A DNA stretch of 64,000 nt from DATLGB01 sp963740765 (lineage in GTDB: Bacteria; Actinomycetota; Thermoleophilia; Solirubrobacterales; Solirubrobacteraceae): NCBI GenBank assembly GCA_963740765.1, contig CAVUFN010000008.1, positions 1-64,000 on the forward strand, given 5' to 3'. Below the pieces are notes generated by a model. That model was given only the letters and a program-made list of their open reading frames with translations, searched no databases and was not told where the DNA came from. Position 1 is the stretch's first letter, and each line of letters begins with the position of its first letter. Positions 17,818 through 25,980 of this stretch are shown here, piece by piece. The position numbers and the translations under genes are program-made.

Positions 17818-19058
17818 CAGTTCAGGCCCTTCCCGTCGAGGGCGTCCTGGGCGACCGTCTTGAGGCCGCCGTTGGCCATCTCCTTGGGATCGAAGGACGA
17901 GGGGGGCGACAGGGCGGACGCGAGGGCGAGCGACAGGTCGGCGTAGAGCGGCGTGGCCGGGCGCGGGGCGCCGTTGTCGATCGATTCACGGATCAGGTCG
18001 GCGAAGGGGTAGTCCTTCTTGAAGTCCGGGTTGTCGTAGAGCGTCTTGAGCGTGGGGGGCAGGCCGCCCTTGACCGCGGCCACGCGCTGGTTGCGCTCGT
18101 TGCGCAGGCAGGCGACGGCGTCGAAGGCCTCCTTGGCGTGCTTGGTGTAGCCGCCGACGCCGAAGTTGAAGCCGCCGATGGGCGCCTTGGACGGGGTGTC
18201 GGCGTCGACGCGCGGGTAGGGCGCCCAGCCGATCTTGTCCTGGAAGCCGTCGATGGCCGCGCCGCTCGGGTAGATGAACGGGTAGTTGATCTGGAAGTCG
18301 GCGACGCCCTGCTCGAACGCGAGCCGGCCCGAGTCCTCCTTGGAGTTGGAGATCGACGGATCGGCGACGGAGGACCGCGCCAGCCGCGAGATGACCTGCA
18401 GCGCCTTGCCGACCGGATCCGGCTCGAGCGCGGCCTTGTCGGGCGCCGCGAGGATCTGGCCGCCGGCGGACTGGATCAGCGAGTTGATCCACACCGTGTA
18501 GCCCTCGTAGGCCGCGGCCTGGACCTCGACCTTGGTCTTCATCTTCTCGGCCGTGTCGATGAGCTCCTTCCAGGTCTTCGGGGGGTCGCCCTTGAGCTTG
18601 TCCTTGCGGTACCAGAGCAGCTGCGTGTTGGAGTTCGCCGGCGCGCCGTAGAGCTTGTCCTGGTAGGTGGCGGTGTCCAGCGAGCCCTGGAGCGTGTCCT
18701 TGGCGACCGCGTCCCGGGTGGCGCTCGGGAACGCCTTGATCCACCCGGCCTCGGCGAACTCGGCAGTCCAGATCACGTCCATGGCGAGCAGATCGATGGA
18801 GGAGTCCTTGGCGGCGAGGCGGCGCACCAGCTGCTGGCGCTGGACGTCGGCGTTGGCGCCGAGCTTCTCGTACTTGATCTCGTACTCGCCCTTGGCCTGA
18901 CCGTTGCAGTACTTCACGGCGGAGTCGAACGCGCCCGAGGGCTCGTTGTAGGCCCAGAAGGTGAGCTTCGCGGTGCCGTTCGAGCTCCCGCCGCCGCAGC
19001 CGGCGACGATCGCCGCCAGCGCGACGACCACGGTGATGACCGAGACTCTCCTCTCCAT
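17817..19058 (-). CDS. Sugar ABC transporter substrate-binding lipoprotein
   Basis: A 413-residue family 1 extracellular solute-binding protein. The signal peptide ends in a lipobox (VAGC) near residue 20, followed by a Gly/Ser linker and the fold opening KLTFWAYNEPSG. Later features include YGAPANSNTQLLWYRKD and the Trp/Tyr-rich hinge. It captures a carbohydrate outside the membrane, probably an alpha-glucoside such as trehalose or maltose, judging only from similarity and the nearby alpha-glucosidase. ATG 19058 was chosen because the signal peptide begins there. First gene of its operon; the upstream 185 bp separate it from uvrB. Confidence 0.88.
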   Translation of the reverse strand: MERRVSVITVVVALAAIVAGCGGGSSNGTAKLTFWAYNEPSGAFDSAVKYCNGQAKGEYEIKYEKLGANADVQRQQLVRRLAAKDSSIDLLAMDVIWTAEFAEAGWIKAFPSATRDAVAKDTLQGSLDTATYQDKLYGAPANSNTQLLWYRKDKLKGDPPKTWKELIDTAEKMKTKVEVQAAAYEGYTVWINSLIQSAGGQILAAPDKAALEPDPVGKALQVISRLARSSVADPSISNSKEDSGRLAFEQGVADFQINYPFIYPSGAAIDGFQDKIGWAPYPRVDADTPSKAPIGGFNFGVGGYTKHAKEAFDAVACLRNERNQRVAAVKGGLPPTLKTLYDNPDFKKDYPFADLIRESIDNGAPRPATPLYADLSLALASALSPPSSFDPKEMANGGLKTVAQDALDGKGLN

Positions 19059-19197
19059 CGTTCGTGACCATTCCCACAATTGTCCGCACCTCAAACCGAG
19101 CGTTCGCGAATATCCTCTCCGGCATGCCCGACCGGTCGCGTTGCCCCCACTGCGGCGTCATCCGGCTGTAGCGAGCGCGTGCACATCGATGGTGCGG

Positions 19198-19220
19198 ATG
19201 CGGTCTGATCCCGACCGCAT
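19198..19220 (+). other. Small inverted repeat upstream of uvrB
   Basis: ATGCGGTC and GACCGCAT are perfect 8-bp arms around a 7-nt loop, between the divergent sugar-transporter operon and uvrB. No T-run follows, so it is not a typical terminator. It may be an operator or an mRNA hairpin. Confidence 0.3.
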
Positions 19221-19227
19221 GCTCGCC

Positions 19228-19233
19228 TAGCGT
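19228..19233 (+). promoter_or_regulatory. -10 element of uvrB
   Basis: TAGCGT lies 10 nt before the uvrB ATG, giving a predicted 3-4 nt leader. No convincing SOS box accompanies it. Confidence 0.3.
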
Positions 19234-19243
19234 CTTCGGGACG

Positions 19244-21250
19244 ATGCCGCCGTTCAAGCTCGACTCCGTCTACTCGCCGACCGCGGATCAGCCGAAGGCG
19301 ATCGCGGGGATCGCGGAGGGCATCGAGGCGGGGGAGCGGTACACGACGTTGCTGGGCGCGACGGGCACCGGCAAGACGATGACGATGGCCGCGACGATCG
19401 AGGCGGTGCAGCGGCCGTCGCTGATCCTGGCGCACAACAAGACGCTGGCGGCGCAGCTGTGCAACGAGTTCCGGACGTACTTCCCGAGCAACTCGGTCGA
19501 GTACTTCGTCTCCTACTACGACTACTACCAGCCGGAGGCGTACGTCCCGAGCCGGGACCTGTACATCGAGAAGGACTCGGCCATCAACCAGGAGATCGAC
19601 CGGCTGCGCCACGCGGCGACCGCGTCCCTCTTCGCGCGCCGGGACGTCATCATCGTGGCGTCGGTGTCGGCGATCTTCGGCCTCGGGTCGCCGCAGACCT
19701 ACAACGACAACTGCCAGATCCTCGTCAAGGGCGGCGACCAGGATCGCGACGAGCTGCTGCGCAAGCTCGTCGCCCTGCAGTACACCCGCAACGACACCGC
19801 GCTCGGTCGCGGCACGTTCCGCGTCCGCGGGGACACGCTGGAGGTCTTCCCGGCATACGCGGAGACCGCGTTCCGGGCCTCGTTCTTCGGCGACGAGGTC
19901 GAGCGGCTGCAGCACTTCGACCCGCTGACGGGCGAGCTGATCGTGGATGACCTCGAGCACGTCGCGATCTGGCCGGCGTCGCACTACAACGTCCGCGAGG
20001 GGACGATGGAGCGCGCGGTCGAGGAGATCGGGCGTGAGCTCAACGAGCGCACCGCGGAGCTGGACTCGGAGGGCAAGCTGCTCGAGTCGCACCGCCTGCG
20101 CCAGCGCACGCAGTACGACATGGAGATGTTGCGCGAGGTCGGTTTCTGCTCGGGCATCGAGAACTACTCGCGCATCCTCGACGGCCGCGCGCCAGGGTCG
20201 CGGCCGTACTGCCTGATCGACTACTTCCCCGACGACTTCGTCTGCTTCATCGACGAGTCGCACCAGACGACGCCGCAGATCGGCGGCATGTACGAGGGTG
20301 ATCGCTCGCGCAAGAAGACGCTGGTCGACTATGGGTTCCGGCTGCCGTCCGCGATGGACAACCGGCCGCAGACCTTCGACGAGTTCCTCTCCATCACACC
20401 GCAGATCGTGTTCGTGAGCGCCACGCCCGGCCAGTACGAGCGCACGCACTCCAAGCGCATCGTCGAGCAGATCGTCCGCCCGACCGGCATCATCGACCCC
20501 GACGTCGAGGTGCGCGAGACCCGCAATCAGATCGACGACCTGATGAACGAGGTCCGGGTGCGCGTCGAACGCGACGAGCGCGTGCTGGTCACCACGCTCA
20601 CCAAGAAGATGTCCGAGGACCTGACGGACTACCTGCTCGAGATGGGCTTCAAGGTCCGCTACCTGCACTCGGAGATCGACACGCTCGAGCGCATCCAGAT
20701 CATCCGCGAGCTGCGCCTGGGCGAGTACGACGTCCTCGTCGGCGTCAACCTCCTGCGCGAGGGCCTCGACCTCCCCGAGGTCTCGCTGGTGGCGATCCTC
20801 GACGCCGACAAGGAGGGCTTCCTCCGCGGCGAGACCTCGCTGATCCAGACGATCGGCCGCGCCGCCCGCAACGTCGGCGGCAAGGTGCTCATGTACGCCG
20901 ACAAGGAGACCGCGGCGATGCGCACCGCGCTCGACGAGACGGACCGTCGCCGCGCGATCCAGCTCAAGTACAACGAGGACCACGGCATCACGCCGGAGAC
21001 GATCGTCAAGGGCATCTCGGACATCTCGGAGTTCCTGATGGCCGAGGGCAAGGTCCCGAAGTCCCGCCGCAGCCGCCGCAAGCAGCGCGACACTGACATG
21101 AGCCCGGCCGAGATCGAGAACATGCTCGTCGAGCTCGAGGAGGAGATGCTGGCGGCGGCCGAGGACCTGCGCTTCGAGTACGCCGCCAAGCTGCGCGACG
21201 AGATCCGCGATCTGCGCCGCGAGCTCGACGCGGCGAACGATCCCGCCTGA
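19244..21250 (+). CDS. uvrB: Excinuclease ABC subunit B
   Basis: A 668-residue damage-verification helicase of nucleotide excision repair. Walker A GATGTGKT is near residue 40. The beta-hairpin (YYDYYQPEAYVP) that probes the damaged strand is near residue 90-100. Helicase motifs DESH, SATPG and GLDLPEVSL follow, and a C-terminal UVR domain (ENMLVELEEEMLAAAEDLRFE) binds UvrC. Full family length. uvrA lies about 25 kb away on the same strand; uvrC was not seen. Confidence 0.97.
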   Translation: MPPFKLDSVYSPTADQPKAIAGIAEGIEAGERYTTLLGATGTGKTMTMAATIEAVQRPSLILAHNKTLAAQLCNEFRTYFPSNSVEYFVSYYDYYQPEAYVPSRDLYIEKDSAINQEIDRLRHAATASLFARRDVIIVASVSAIFGLGSPQTYNDNCQILVKGGDQDRDELLRKLVALQYTRNDTALGRGTFRVRGDTLEVFPAYAETAFRASFFGDEVERLQHFDPLTGELIVDDLEHVAIWPASHYNVREGTMERAVEEIGRELNERTAELDSEGKLLESHRLRQRTQYDMEMLREVGFCSGIENYSRILDGRAPGSRPYCLIDYFPDDFVCFIDESHQTTPQIGGMYEGDRSRKKTLVDYGFRLPSAMDNRPQTFDEFLSITPQIVFVSATPGQYERTHSKRIVEQIVRPTGIIDPDVEVRETRNQIDDLMNEVRVRVERDERVLVTTLTKKMSEDLTDYLLEMGFKVRYLHSEIDTLERIQIIRELRLGEYDVLVGVNLLREGLDLPEVSLVAILDADKEGFLRGETSLIQTIGRAARNVGGKVLMYADKETAAMRTALDETDRRRAIQLKYNEDHGITPETIVKGISDISEFLMAEGKVPKSRRSRRKQRDTDMSPAEIENMLVELEEEMLAAAEDLRFEYAAKLRDEIRDLRRELDAANDPA

Positions 21251-21313
21251 AGGAGGCCCCGGACGCTGCCCGTGGAGGATCAGGCATCCAGGAGATGCCC
21301 AATGCGCCGGGCG

Positions 21314-21319
21314 TAGCCT
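21314..21319 (+). promoter_or_regulatory. -10 element of the MutY-type glycosylase gene
   Basis: TAGCCT lies 7 nt before the GTG start at 21327, predicting a leaderless transcript. Confidence 0.3.
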
Positions 21320-21326
21320 TGCGGAC

Positions 21327-22040
21327 GTGGACGCGGCCGCGCTGACGGACTGGTACGAGCGGGTCAAGCGGCCACTGCCGTGGCGCGAGACCCGCGATCC
21401 CTACGCGATCCTCGTCTCGGAGGTGATGCTCCAGCAGACGCAGGCCGCCCGCGTCGTCCCGTACTACGAGCGCTGGCTGGCGGCGTTCCCCACGCCGCGC
21501 GCGCTGGCCGAGGCCGAGCCCGCCGACGTGCTGCGGCACTGGAGCGGGCTGGGCTACAACCGCCGCGCGCTGGCGCTGCAGCGCGCGGCTGCGCAGATCG
21601 CCGAGGAGGGCTGGCCCGAGGACCTGGAGGCGCTGCCCGGCGTCGGGCCGTACACCGCTGCGGCGGTCGCGTCGTTCGCCTTCGGTGCCCACGTCGCCGC
21701 CGTCGACACCAACTGGCGCCGCGTCGCGCGCCGCCACGGCTCCGCTCCGCCCCCGAGCCCGACGGTCAACCAGGCGATGATGGAACTGGGCGCCACCCTC
21801 TGCACCGCCCGCAAGCGGGACTGCGGGGACTGTCCCCTGAACCCCACCTGTGCCCGCCACCCCGATCCGGCGGCCCCGAGGCGCAAGCGCGAGCGTTTCG
21901 AGGACACCGACCGCTACCTGCGCGGGCGCACCTTGGCGGCTCTGCTGGAGGGGGCTCCGCTGCCTGCTGGCGCGGAGCGCGTCATCCCCGGCCTCGAACG
22001 TGACGGCTTACTGATCAAAGGGGACCTGCCGCGACGGTAG
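21327..22040 (+). CDS. mutY: A/G-specific adenine glycosylase-like protein (MutY core)
   Basis: A 237-residue HhH-GPD DNA glycosylase. The helix-hairpin-helix LPGVGPYTAAAV and the following Asp in AVDTNWRRV are the catalytic centre. A canonical C-x6-C-x2-C-x5-C motif (CTARKRDCGDCPLNPTC) binds a [4Fe-4S] cluster. MutY removes adenine mispaired with 8-oxoguanine. It lacks the C-terminal NUDIX-like domain that full MutY proteins (about 350 residues) use to read 8-oxoG, as do several actinobacterial MutY proteins, so specificity may differ. GTG 21327 starts right before LTDWYERVKRPLPWR, the normal N-terminus. Confidence 0.85.
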   Translation: MDAAALTDWYERVKRPLPWRETRDPYAILVSEVMLQQTQAARVVPYYERWLAAFPTPRALAEAEPADVLRHWSGLGYNRRALALQRAAAQIAEEGWPEDLEALPGVGPYTAAAVASFAFGAHVAAVDTNWRRVARRHGSAPPPSPTVNQAMMELGATLCTARKRDCGDCPLNPTCARHPDPAAPRRKRERFEDTDRYLRGRTLAALLEGAPLPAGAERVIPGLERDGLLIKGDLPRR

Positions 22041-22050
22041 GATGCGCGCC

Positions 22051-22830
22051 ATGTCCCTGGACCGACAGTCGATCGAGAAGCGTGACTTCCCCATGGGTCG
22101 CCGGGGCTACGACCCGGCGGCGGTGGACGCGCACCTGAGCATGCTGGCCGACGAGCTGGAGGCCGCGCGGCGCGCCAACCGCTCCGGCGGGGCCCTGGCG
22201 TCCGCCGCCTCCGATCAGGTGCGCCTGATCGTCGAGGCCGCCGAGCAGAGCGCCTCTGACATAGAGCGCGAGGCTGACCTCGAGGCCCGCAGAATTCGTC
22301 AGGAGGCCCGCGAGGCCGCCGAGACCGCCCGCGCCGAGGCCGGTGCCGAGGCCCGCGATCACGTCACCCGCGTGTCCGAGTCCGCGACGCAGATGCTCGA
22401 CCGCATCAGCGCGATGGAGTCCGAGCTGCGGACCCTGCTCGACGGCGTCCGCGCCGGCGCGACCAAGATCTCGTCCGACCTGTCGCTGCTGCAGAACTCG
22501 GTCGGCGATCTGCGCAGCTCGACCGGCAGCACCTTCGAGCCCGACCCGTACCCGACGGCGTCCGCCTCGTCGGTCGGCAGCGCCTACGAGCCGTCGGTGG
22601 CCGAGCCCGTCGCCCAGCCGATCGTGGACTCCCCGCTCGCCGACGTCGACTCGCACGTCGTCGAGGACGAGGACCGGCCCGCCGACGAGGAGGGCGCCCG
22701 CCTGATCGCCTTCAACATGGCCCTCAACGGGACGCCGCGCGAGGAGACCGAGGCCTACCTGCGCGACAACTTCGACCTGCCGGATCCGACCGGCCTGCTC
22801 GACGACGTGTACGCGCAGGCCGGGCTCTGA
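22051..22830 (+). CDS. DivIVA-domain coiled-coil protein
   Basis: 259 residues. The N-terminal DivIVA-like membrane-binding segment (IEKRDFPMGRRGYDPAAVDAHL) is followed by a long Ala/Glu/Arg-rich coiled coil (about 25-145) and an acidic C-terminal part. Proteins of this type mark poles or septa and organise cell-wall growth. ATG 22051 is preferred over 22042 because AGGA sits 9 nt before it. The stop overlaps a CTG start of the next gene (CTGA). Confidence 0.8.
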   Translation: MSLDRQSIEKRDFPMGRRGYDPAAVDAHLSMLADELEAARRANRSGGALASAASDQVRLIVEAAEQSASDIEREADLEARRIRQEAREAAETARAEAGAEARDHVTRVSESATQMLDRISAMESELRTLLDGVRAGATKISSDLSLLQNSVGDLRSSTGSTFEPDPYPTASASSVGSAYEPSVAEPVAQPIVDSPLADVDSHVVEDEDRPADEEGARLIAFNMALNGTPREETEAYLRDNFDLPDPTGLLDDVYAQAGL

Positions 22831-24335
22831 CCCAGCCGGCCGAGCTGCCACGGCTCCGCGAGCATCTCGCGGAGCTCAGTGACCTCAGGGGCGCGATGGC
22901 GCTCCTGATGTGGGACCAGAACGTCTGCATGCCGCCGGGCGGCGCGGAGGCCCGCGGCGACCAGCTGGCCACGCTCGAGCGCCTCTGCCACGAGCGGCTC
23001 GTCGACCCCGGCCTGGGCCGGATGCTGGAGACGCTGGAGCCCTGGGCGGCGGGGGAGGACCCCGACGGCGACGAGGTCCACCTGATCCGCGCGACCCGTC
23101 GCGACCGCGAGAAAGCGGTGCGCGTCCCCGAGCGCCTCGCCGTCGAGATGTCCCGCGCCGCGACCGCCGGCTACGGCGCCTGGCTGGCCGCGGTGGAGGC
23201 CGGCGAGTACCGGCGCTTCCGCGACGCCCTCGCCCGCCAGATCGAGCTGCGGCGCGAGTACGCGGCCTGCTTCCCCGACGTCGCGCATCCCTACGACGTC
23301 CTGCTCGACGACTTCGAGCCCGGGATGACGCTGGCCGAGGTGCGCCCGCTGTTCTCCGCGCTCGTCACGGGCCTGCAGCCGCTCATCGACGGCGCGGCCA
23401 CCGAGGGCGATCAGGACGAGGTCCTCGGCGGCGACTTCCCCGAGGACGCCCAGCGCGCACTGCTCCGGGCCGTGCTCGGAGAGCTCGGATACGACCCGCA
23501 CTCCTGGCGGCTCGACGACGCCCCGCACCCGTTCGCGCAGTCGCCCGGCCCGGGCGACGTGCGCCTGACCACGCGCTACCGGTCCGACGACCTCGGCTAC
23601 TCGTTCTACAGCGGGCTGCACGAGTTCGGGCACGGCCTCTATGACGCCGGCTACGACCCGGCGCTGCGCCGGACGCCGCTGTACGAGTGCGCGTCGCTCG
23701 GCGTCCACGAGTCCCAGTCGCGGCTGTGGGAGAACGTCATCGGCCGGGGCCGCCCGTTCAGCGCCTGGCTGCTGCCGCGGCTGCAGGAGCACCTGCCGGA
23801 GCGTTTCGGAGGCATGGATCACGCGACGCTCTACCGCGGCCTCAACCGGGTGCGGCGGACGCTGATCCGGACGGAGTCCGACGAGACGACGTACAACCTG
23901 CACGTCGCGCTGCGGTTGGAGCTCGAGCTGGCCCTGATCGACGGAACGCTCGAGGTCGACGGCCTGCCCGCCGCGTGGAACGAGGGCATGCACCGGTTGC
24001 TCGGCGTCGACGTCCCCGACGATCGCGAGGGTGTCCTGCAGGACGTCCACTGGGGCGAGGGCTTCTTCGGCTACTTCCCGACCTACACGCTCGGGAACCT
24101 GATGGCGGCGCAGCTGTGGGAGCAGATGCGCCAGGACGTCGGCGGGCTCGACGAGCTGATCGAGCGCGGCGAGTTCGCGCCCGTCCGCGAGTGGCTGCGC
24201 GAGCACGTGCACCGCCACGGACGCAAGTACACGCAGCGCGAGCTGCTGCGGCGCGCCACGCAGCAGGAGCTCCGGGTCGAGCCGTACCTGGCCTACCTCG
24301 AGGCCAAGCTGCGCGACTGCGGCGTGCTCGGCTAA
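22827..24335 (+). CDS. Carboxypeptidase Taq-type metallopeptidase (M32)
   Basis: 502 residues, the normal length of M32 carboxypeptidases, which remove C-terminal amino acids in the cytoplasm. The zinc motif HEFGH is in GLHEFGHGLYDAGY near residue 270, with the downstream Glu in GVHESQSRLWEN. The first ATG (22896) would delete the conserved N-terminal helix (LREHLAELSDLRGAMALLMWDQ). The only upstream candidate is CTG 22827, which forms a CTGA overlap with the DivIVA-gene stop. I take this CTG as the start. Confidence 0.85.
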   Translation: MTQPAELPRLREHLAELSDLRGAMALLMWDQNVCMPPGGAEARGDQLATLERLCHERLVDPGLGRMLETLEPWAAGEDPDGDEVHLIRATRRDREKAVRVPERLAVEMSRAATAGYGAWLAAVEAGEYRRFRDALARQIELRREYAACFPDVAHPYDVLLDDFEPGMTLAEVRPLFSALVTGLQPLIDGAATEGDQDEVLGGDFPEDAQRALLRAVLGELGYDPHSWRLDDAPHPFAQSPGPGDVRLTTRYRSDDLGYSFYSGLHEFGHGLYDAGYDPALRRTPLYECASLGVHESQSRLWENVIGRGRPFSAWLLPRLQEHLPERFGGMDHATLYRGLNRVRRTLIRTESDETTYNLHVALRLELELALIDGTLEVDGLPAAWNEGMHRLLGVDVPDDREGVLQDVHWGEGFFGYFPTYTLGNLMAAQLWEQMRQDVGGLDELIERGEFAPVREWLREHVHRHGRKYTQRELLRRATQQELRVEPYLAYLEAKLRDCGVLG

Positions 24336-24374
24336 CGCAACCGACTTGCAACAGTCACCGCCCGGGAGTAGGGT
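24335..24374 (+). promoter_or_regulatory. Nur-box promoter of the nickel permease
   Basis: ACGCAA-N5-TTGCAA (24335-24351) matches the nickel-uptake-regulator consensus TTGCAA-N5-TTGCAA in 10 of 12 positions. The second half doubles as the -35 (TTGCAA, 24346-24351). A 17-bp spacer leads to TAGGGT (24369-24374) as the -10. A Fur-family repressor bound here would block RNA polymerase. A GGAGG lies before the ATG at 24404. Confidence 0.65.
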
Positions 24375-24403
24375 CGGACCCAGGAGCGAGTGAGGAGGCA
24401 GGC

Positions 24404-25336
24404 ATGTCGCGCTGGACCCGCGTTAGGGCGTCGCTGACCCCCGCGGAATGGCGGAGGGCTGCGGTTCTGGCGGCGATCATCGTCGGCCTCCACAGCGTCG
24501 GCCTGCTGCTGCTCGTGTCCAGCCCGCTGGCCGCCGGCGTCGGCATCACCGCCTACACGCTGGGCTTGCGCCACGCCTTCGACGCCGACCATATCGCCGC
24601 GATCGACAACACCACCCGCAAGCTCATGGCGGAGGGGCAGCGGCCGCTGACCGTGGGGTTCTTCTTCTCCCTCGGGCACTCCACGGTCGTCTTCGCGGCG
24701 GCGTGCCTGCTGGCCGCAGGCGTCCACCTCTTCGGTGCGGGGCCGGGCGCCGTGGTCGGGCCGGTCGTGTCGGGGACGTTCCTGGTCGGCATCGGCCTGC
24801 TGAACCTCGTGCTGCTGGTCGAGCTCGTGCGCGGAAGCGGCGCGGATCGCGTGCCCGCCGGTCCGATGAACCGCCTGTTCGGCCGCGCGACGAGGGCCGT
24901 CCGGCGACCGTGGCAGATGTACCCGCTCGGGTTCCTCTTCGGCCTCGGCTTCGACACGGCGACGGAGATCGCGCTGCTCGCGACGGCGGCCGGCGCCGCC
25001 GCCGGCGGGCTCCCCGTCTGGGCGATCCTCGCCCTGCCGATCCTCTTCGCGGCGGGGATGTCGCTGATGGACACGCTGGACGGCGCGTTCATGAGCTTCG
25101 CCTACGGCTGGGCGCTCTCCGATCCCGGCGACAAGCGCCTCTACGGGATCACGGTCACGGGCCTGTCCGTCGCGGTGGCGCTGTTCATCGGCGCCGCCCA
25201 GCTCGTCGCGGTGACGACGGGCACCGAGGTCGACCTGAGCGTCCTCGGCTACGCCGTCGTCGGGATGTTCGTGGTCGCCTGGGCGGCCGCGGTGTCGGCG
25301 CGGCGGCTCGGCCACGCGCACGAGGAGGCGCGCTGA
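24404..25336 (+). CDS. hoxN: Nickel/cobalt permease, NiCoT (HoxN/NixA) family
   Basis: A 310-residue, eight-helix secondary transporter. The metal-binding signature RHAFDADHIAAIDN (H-x4-DH type) is in helix 2. The other family motifs FSLGHSTVV, LGFDTATE and GMSLMDTLDG follow. It imports Ni2+ (or Co2+) and most likely supplies nickel to the adjacent [NiFe] hydrogenase. It is preceded by a Nur-like promoter and overlaps the Fur-family gene by 4 bp, so transporter and repressor are cotranscribed. Confidence 0.92.
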   Translation: MSRWTRVRASLTPAEWRRAAVLAAIIVGLHSVGLLLLVSSPLAAGVGITAYTLGLRHAFDADHIAAIDNTTRKLMAEGQRPLTVGFFFSLGHSTVVFAAACLLAAGVHLFGAGPGAVVGPVVSGTFLVGIGLLNLVLLVELVRGSGADRVPAGPMNRLFGRATRAVRRPWQMYPLGFLFGLGFDTATEIALLATAAGAAAGGLPVWAILALPILFAAGMSLMDTLDGAFMSFAYGWALSDPGDKRLYGITVTGLSVAVALFIGAAQLVAVTTGTEVDLSVLGYAVVGMFVVAWAAAVSARRLGHAHEEAR

Positions 25337-25980
25337 CCCGCGCGCATCACTCGACCCCGCTGCGGTTCGACACCCTCGATCAGGTGGTGGAGGCCGTGCG
25401 GGCCGGCGGTGGGCGGCTGTCGCTGCCGCGCCGCCTGGTGCTCGAGACGCTGTTCGCGACCGAGGCCCCGCTGGCCGCGGAGGCGATCTCCCAGCGCGTG
25501 GGCGTCGACGTGACCTCGGTGTATCGCAACCTCGAAGCGCTCGAGGCCATGGGCGCGGTCCGGCACGTCCACCTCGGGCATGGCCCGGGGCTCTACGCGC
25601 TGGTCGGCCGAGGCTCCCGCGAGTACCTGGTGTGCGAGATCTGCGACTCCGTCACGGCCGTGGCGCCCGGCCGCCTCGACGGCGTGCGGGCCGCGATCCA
25701 GGCGGAGTTCGACTTCGACGCCCGGTTCGGCCACTTCCCGATCCTGGGGATCTGCGGAGCGTGCCGGGATATCCTCGGAGGCATGGAGGAACACGAGCAC
25801 ACCCATCCTCACGCGCACGAGCACACCCACGAGGACGGCGAGACGCACGTCCACGCCCACACCGAGCACGACCACGACCACGTCGAGCACGAGCACGAGC
25901 ACTCCCACGGCGACGTCACCCACGCACACCCGCACGTGCACGAGGAAGGCCTCGAGCACGACCACGCGCACGATCACTGA
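25333..25980 (+). CDS. nur: Fur-family metalloregulator with histidine-rich C-terminal tail (probable Nur)
   Basis: About 215 residues. A winged helix (RLSLPRRLVLETLF...SVYRNLEALEAMG) is at about 30-85, and the metal-binding/dimer region has two CxxC pairs (CEIC, CGAC). Residues about 151-215 are a low-complexity tail with some 28 His plus many Glu/Asp (HEHTHPHAHEHTHEDG), likely to bind nickel. CTG 25333 (CTGA overlap with the permease stop) gives the longest form; an internal GTG near 25384 is also possible. An in-frame ATG at 25783 might allow separate synthesis of the His-rich part, but its GGAGG is only 1 nt away. The Nur assignment rests on context. Confidence 0.8.
   Translation: MTRAHHSTPLRFDTLDQVVEAVRAGGGRLSLPRRLVLETLFATEAPLAAEAISQRVGVDVTSVYRNLEALEAMGAVRHVHLGHGPGLYALVGRGSREYLVCEICDSVTAVAPGRLDGVRAAIQAEFDFDARFGHFPILGICGACRDILGGMEEHEHTHPHAHEHTHEDGETHVHAHTEHDHDHVEHEHEHSHGDVTHAHPHVHEEGLEHDHAHDH

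Noticed and set aside
19093..19106. Possible SOS (LexA) box upstream of uvrB
   Set aside because: Only the right half fits the Gram-positive consensus. The left half is AAAC instead of CGAAC, and it lies about 140 bp from the start codon.
19124..19171. 15-codon open frame MPDRSRCPHCGVIRL with a CxxC pair
   Set aside because: Too short, no ribosome-binding site and no conserved context; likely chance.
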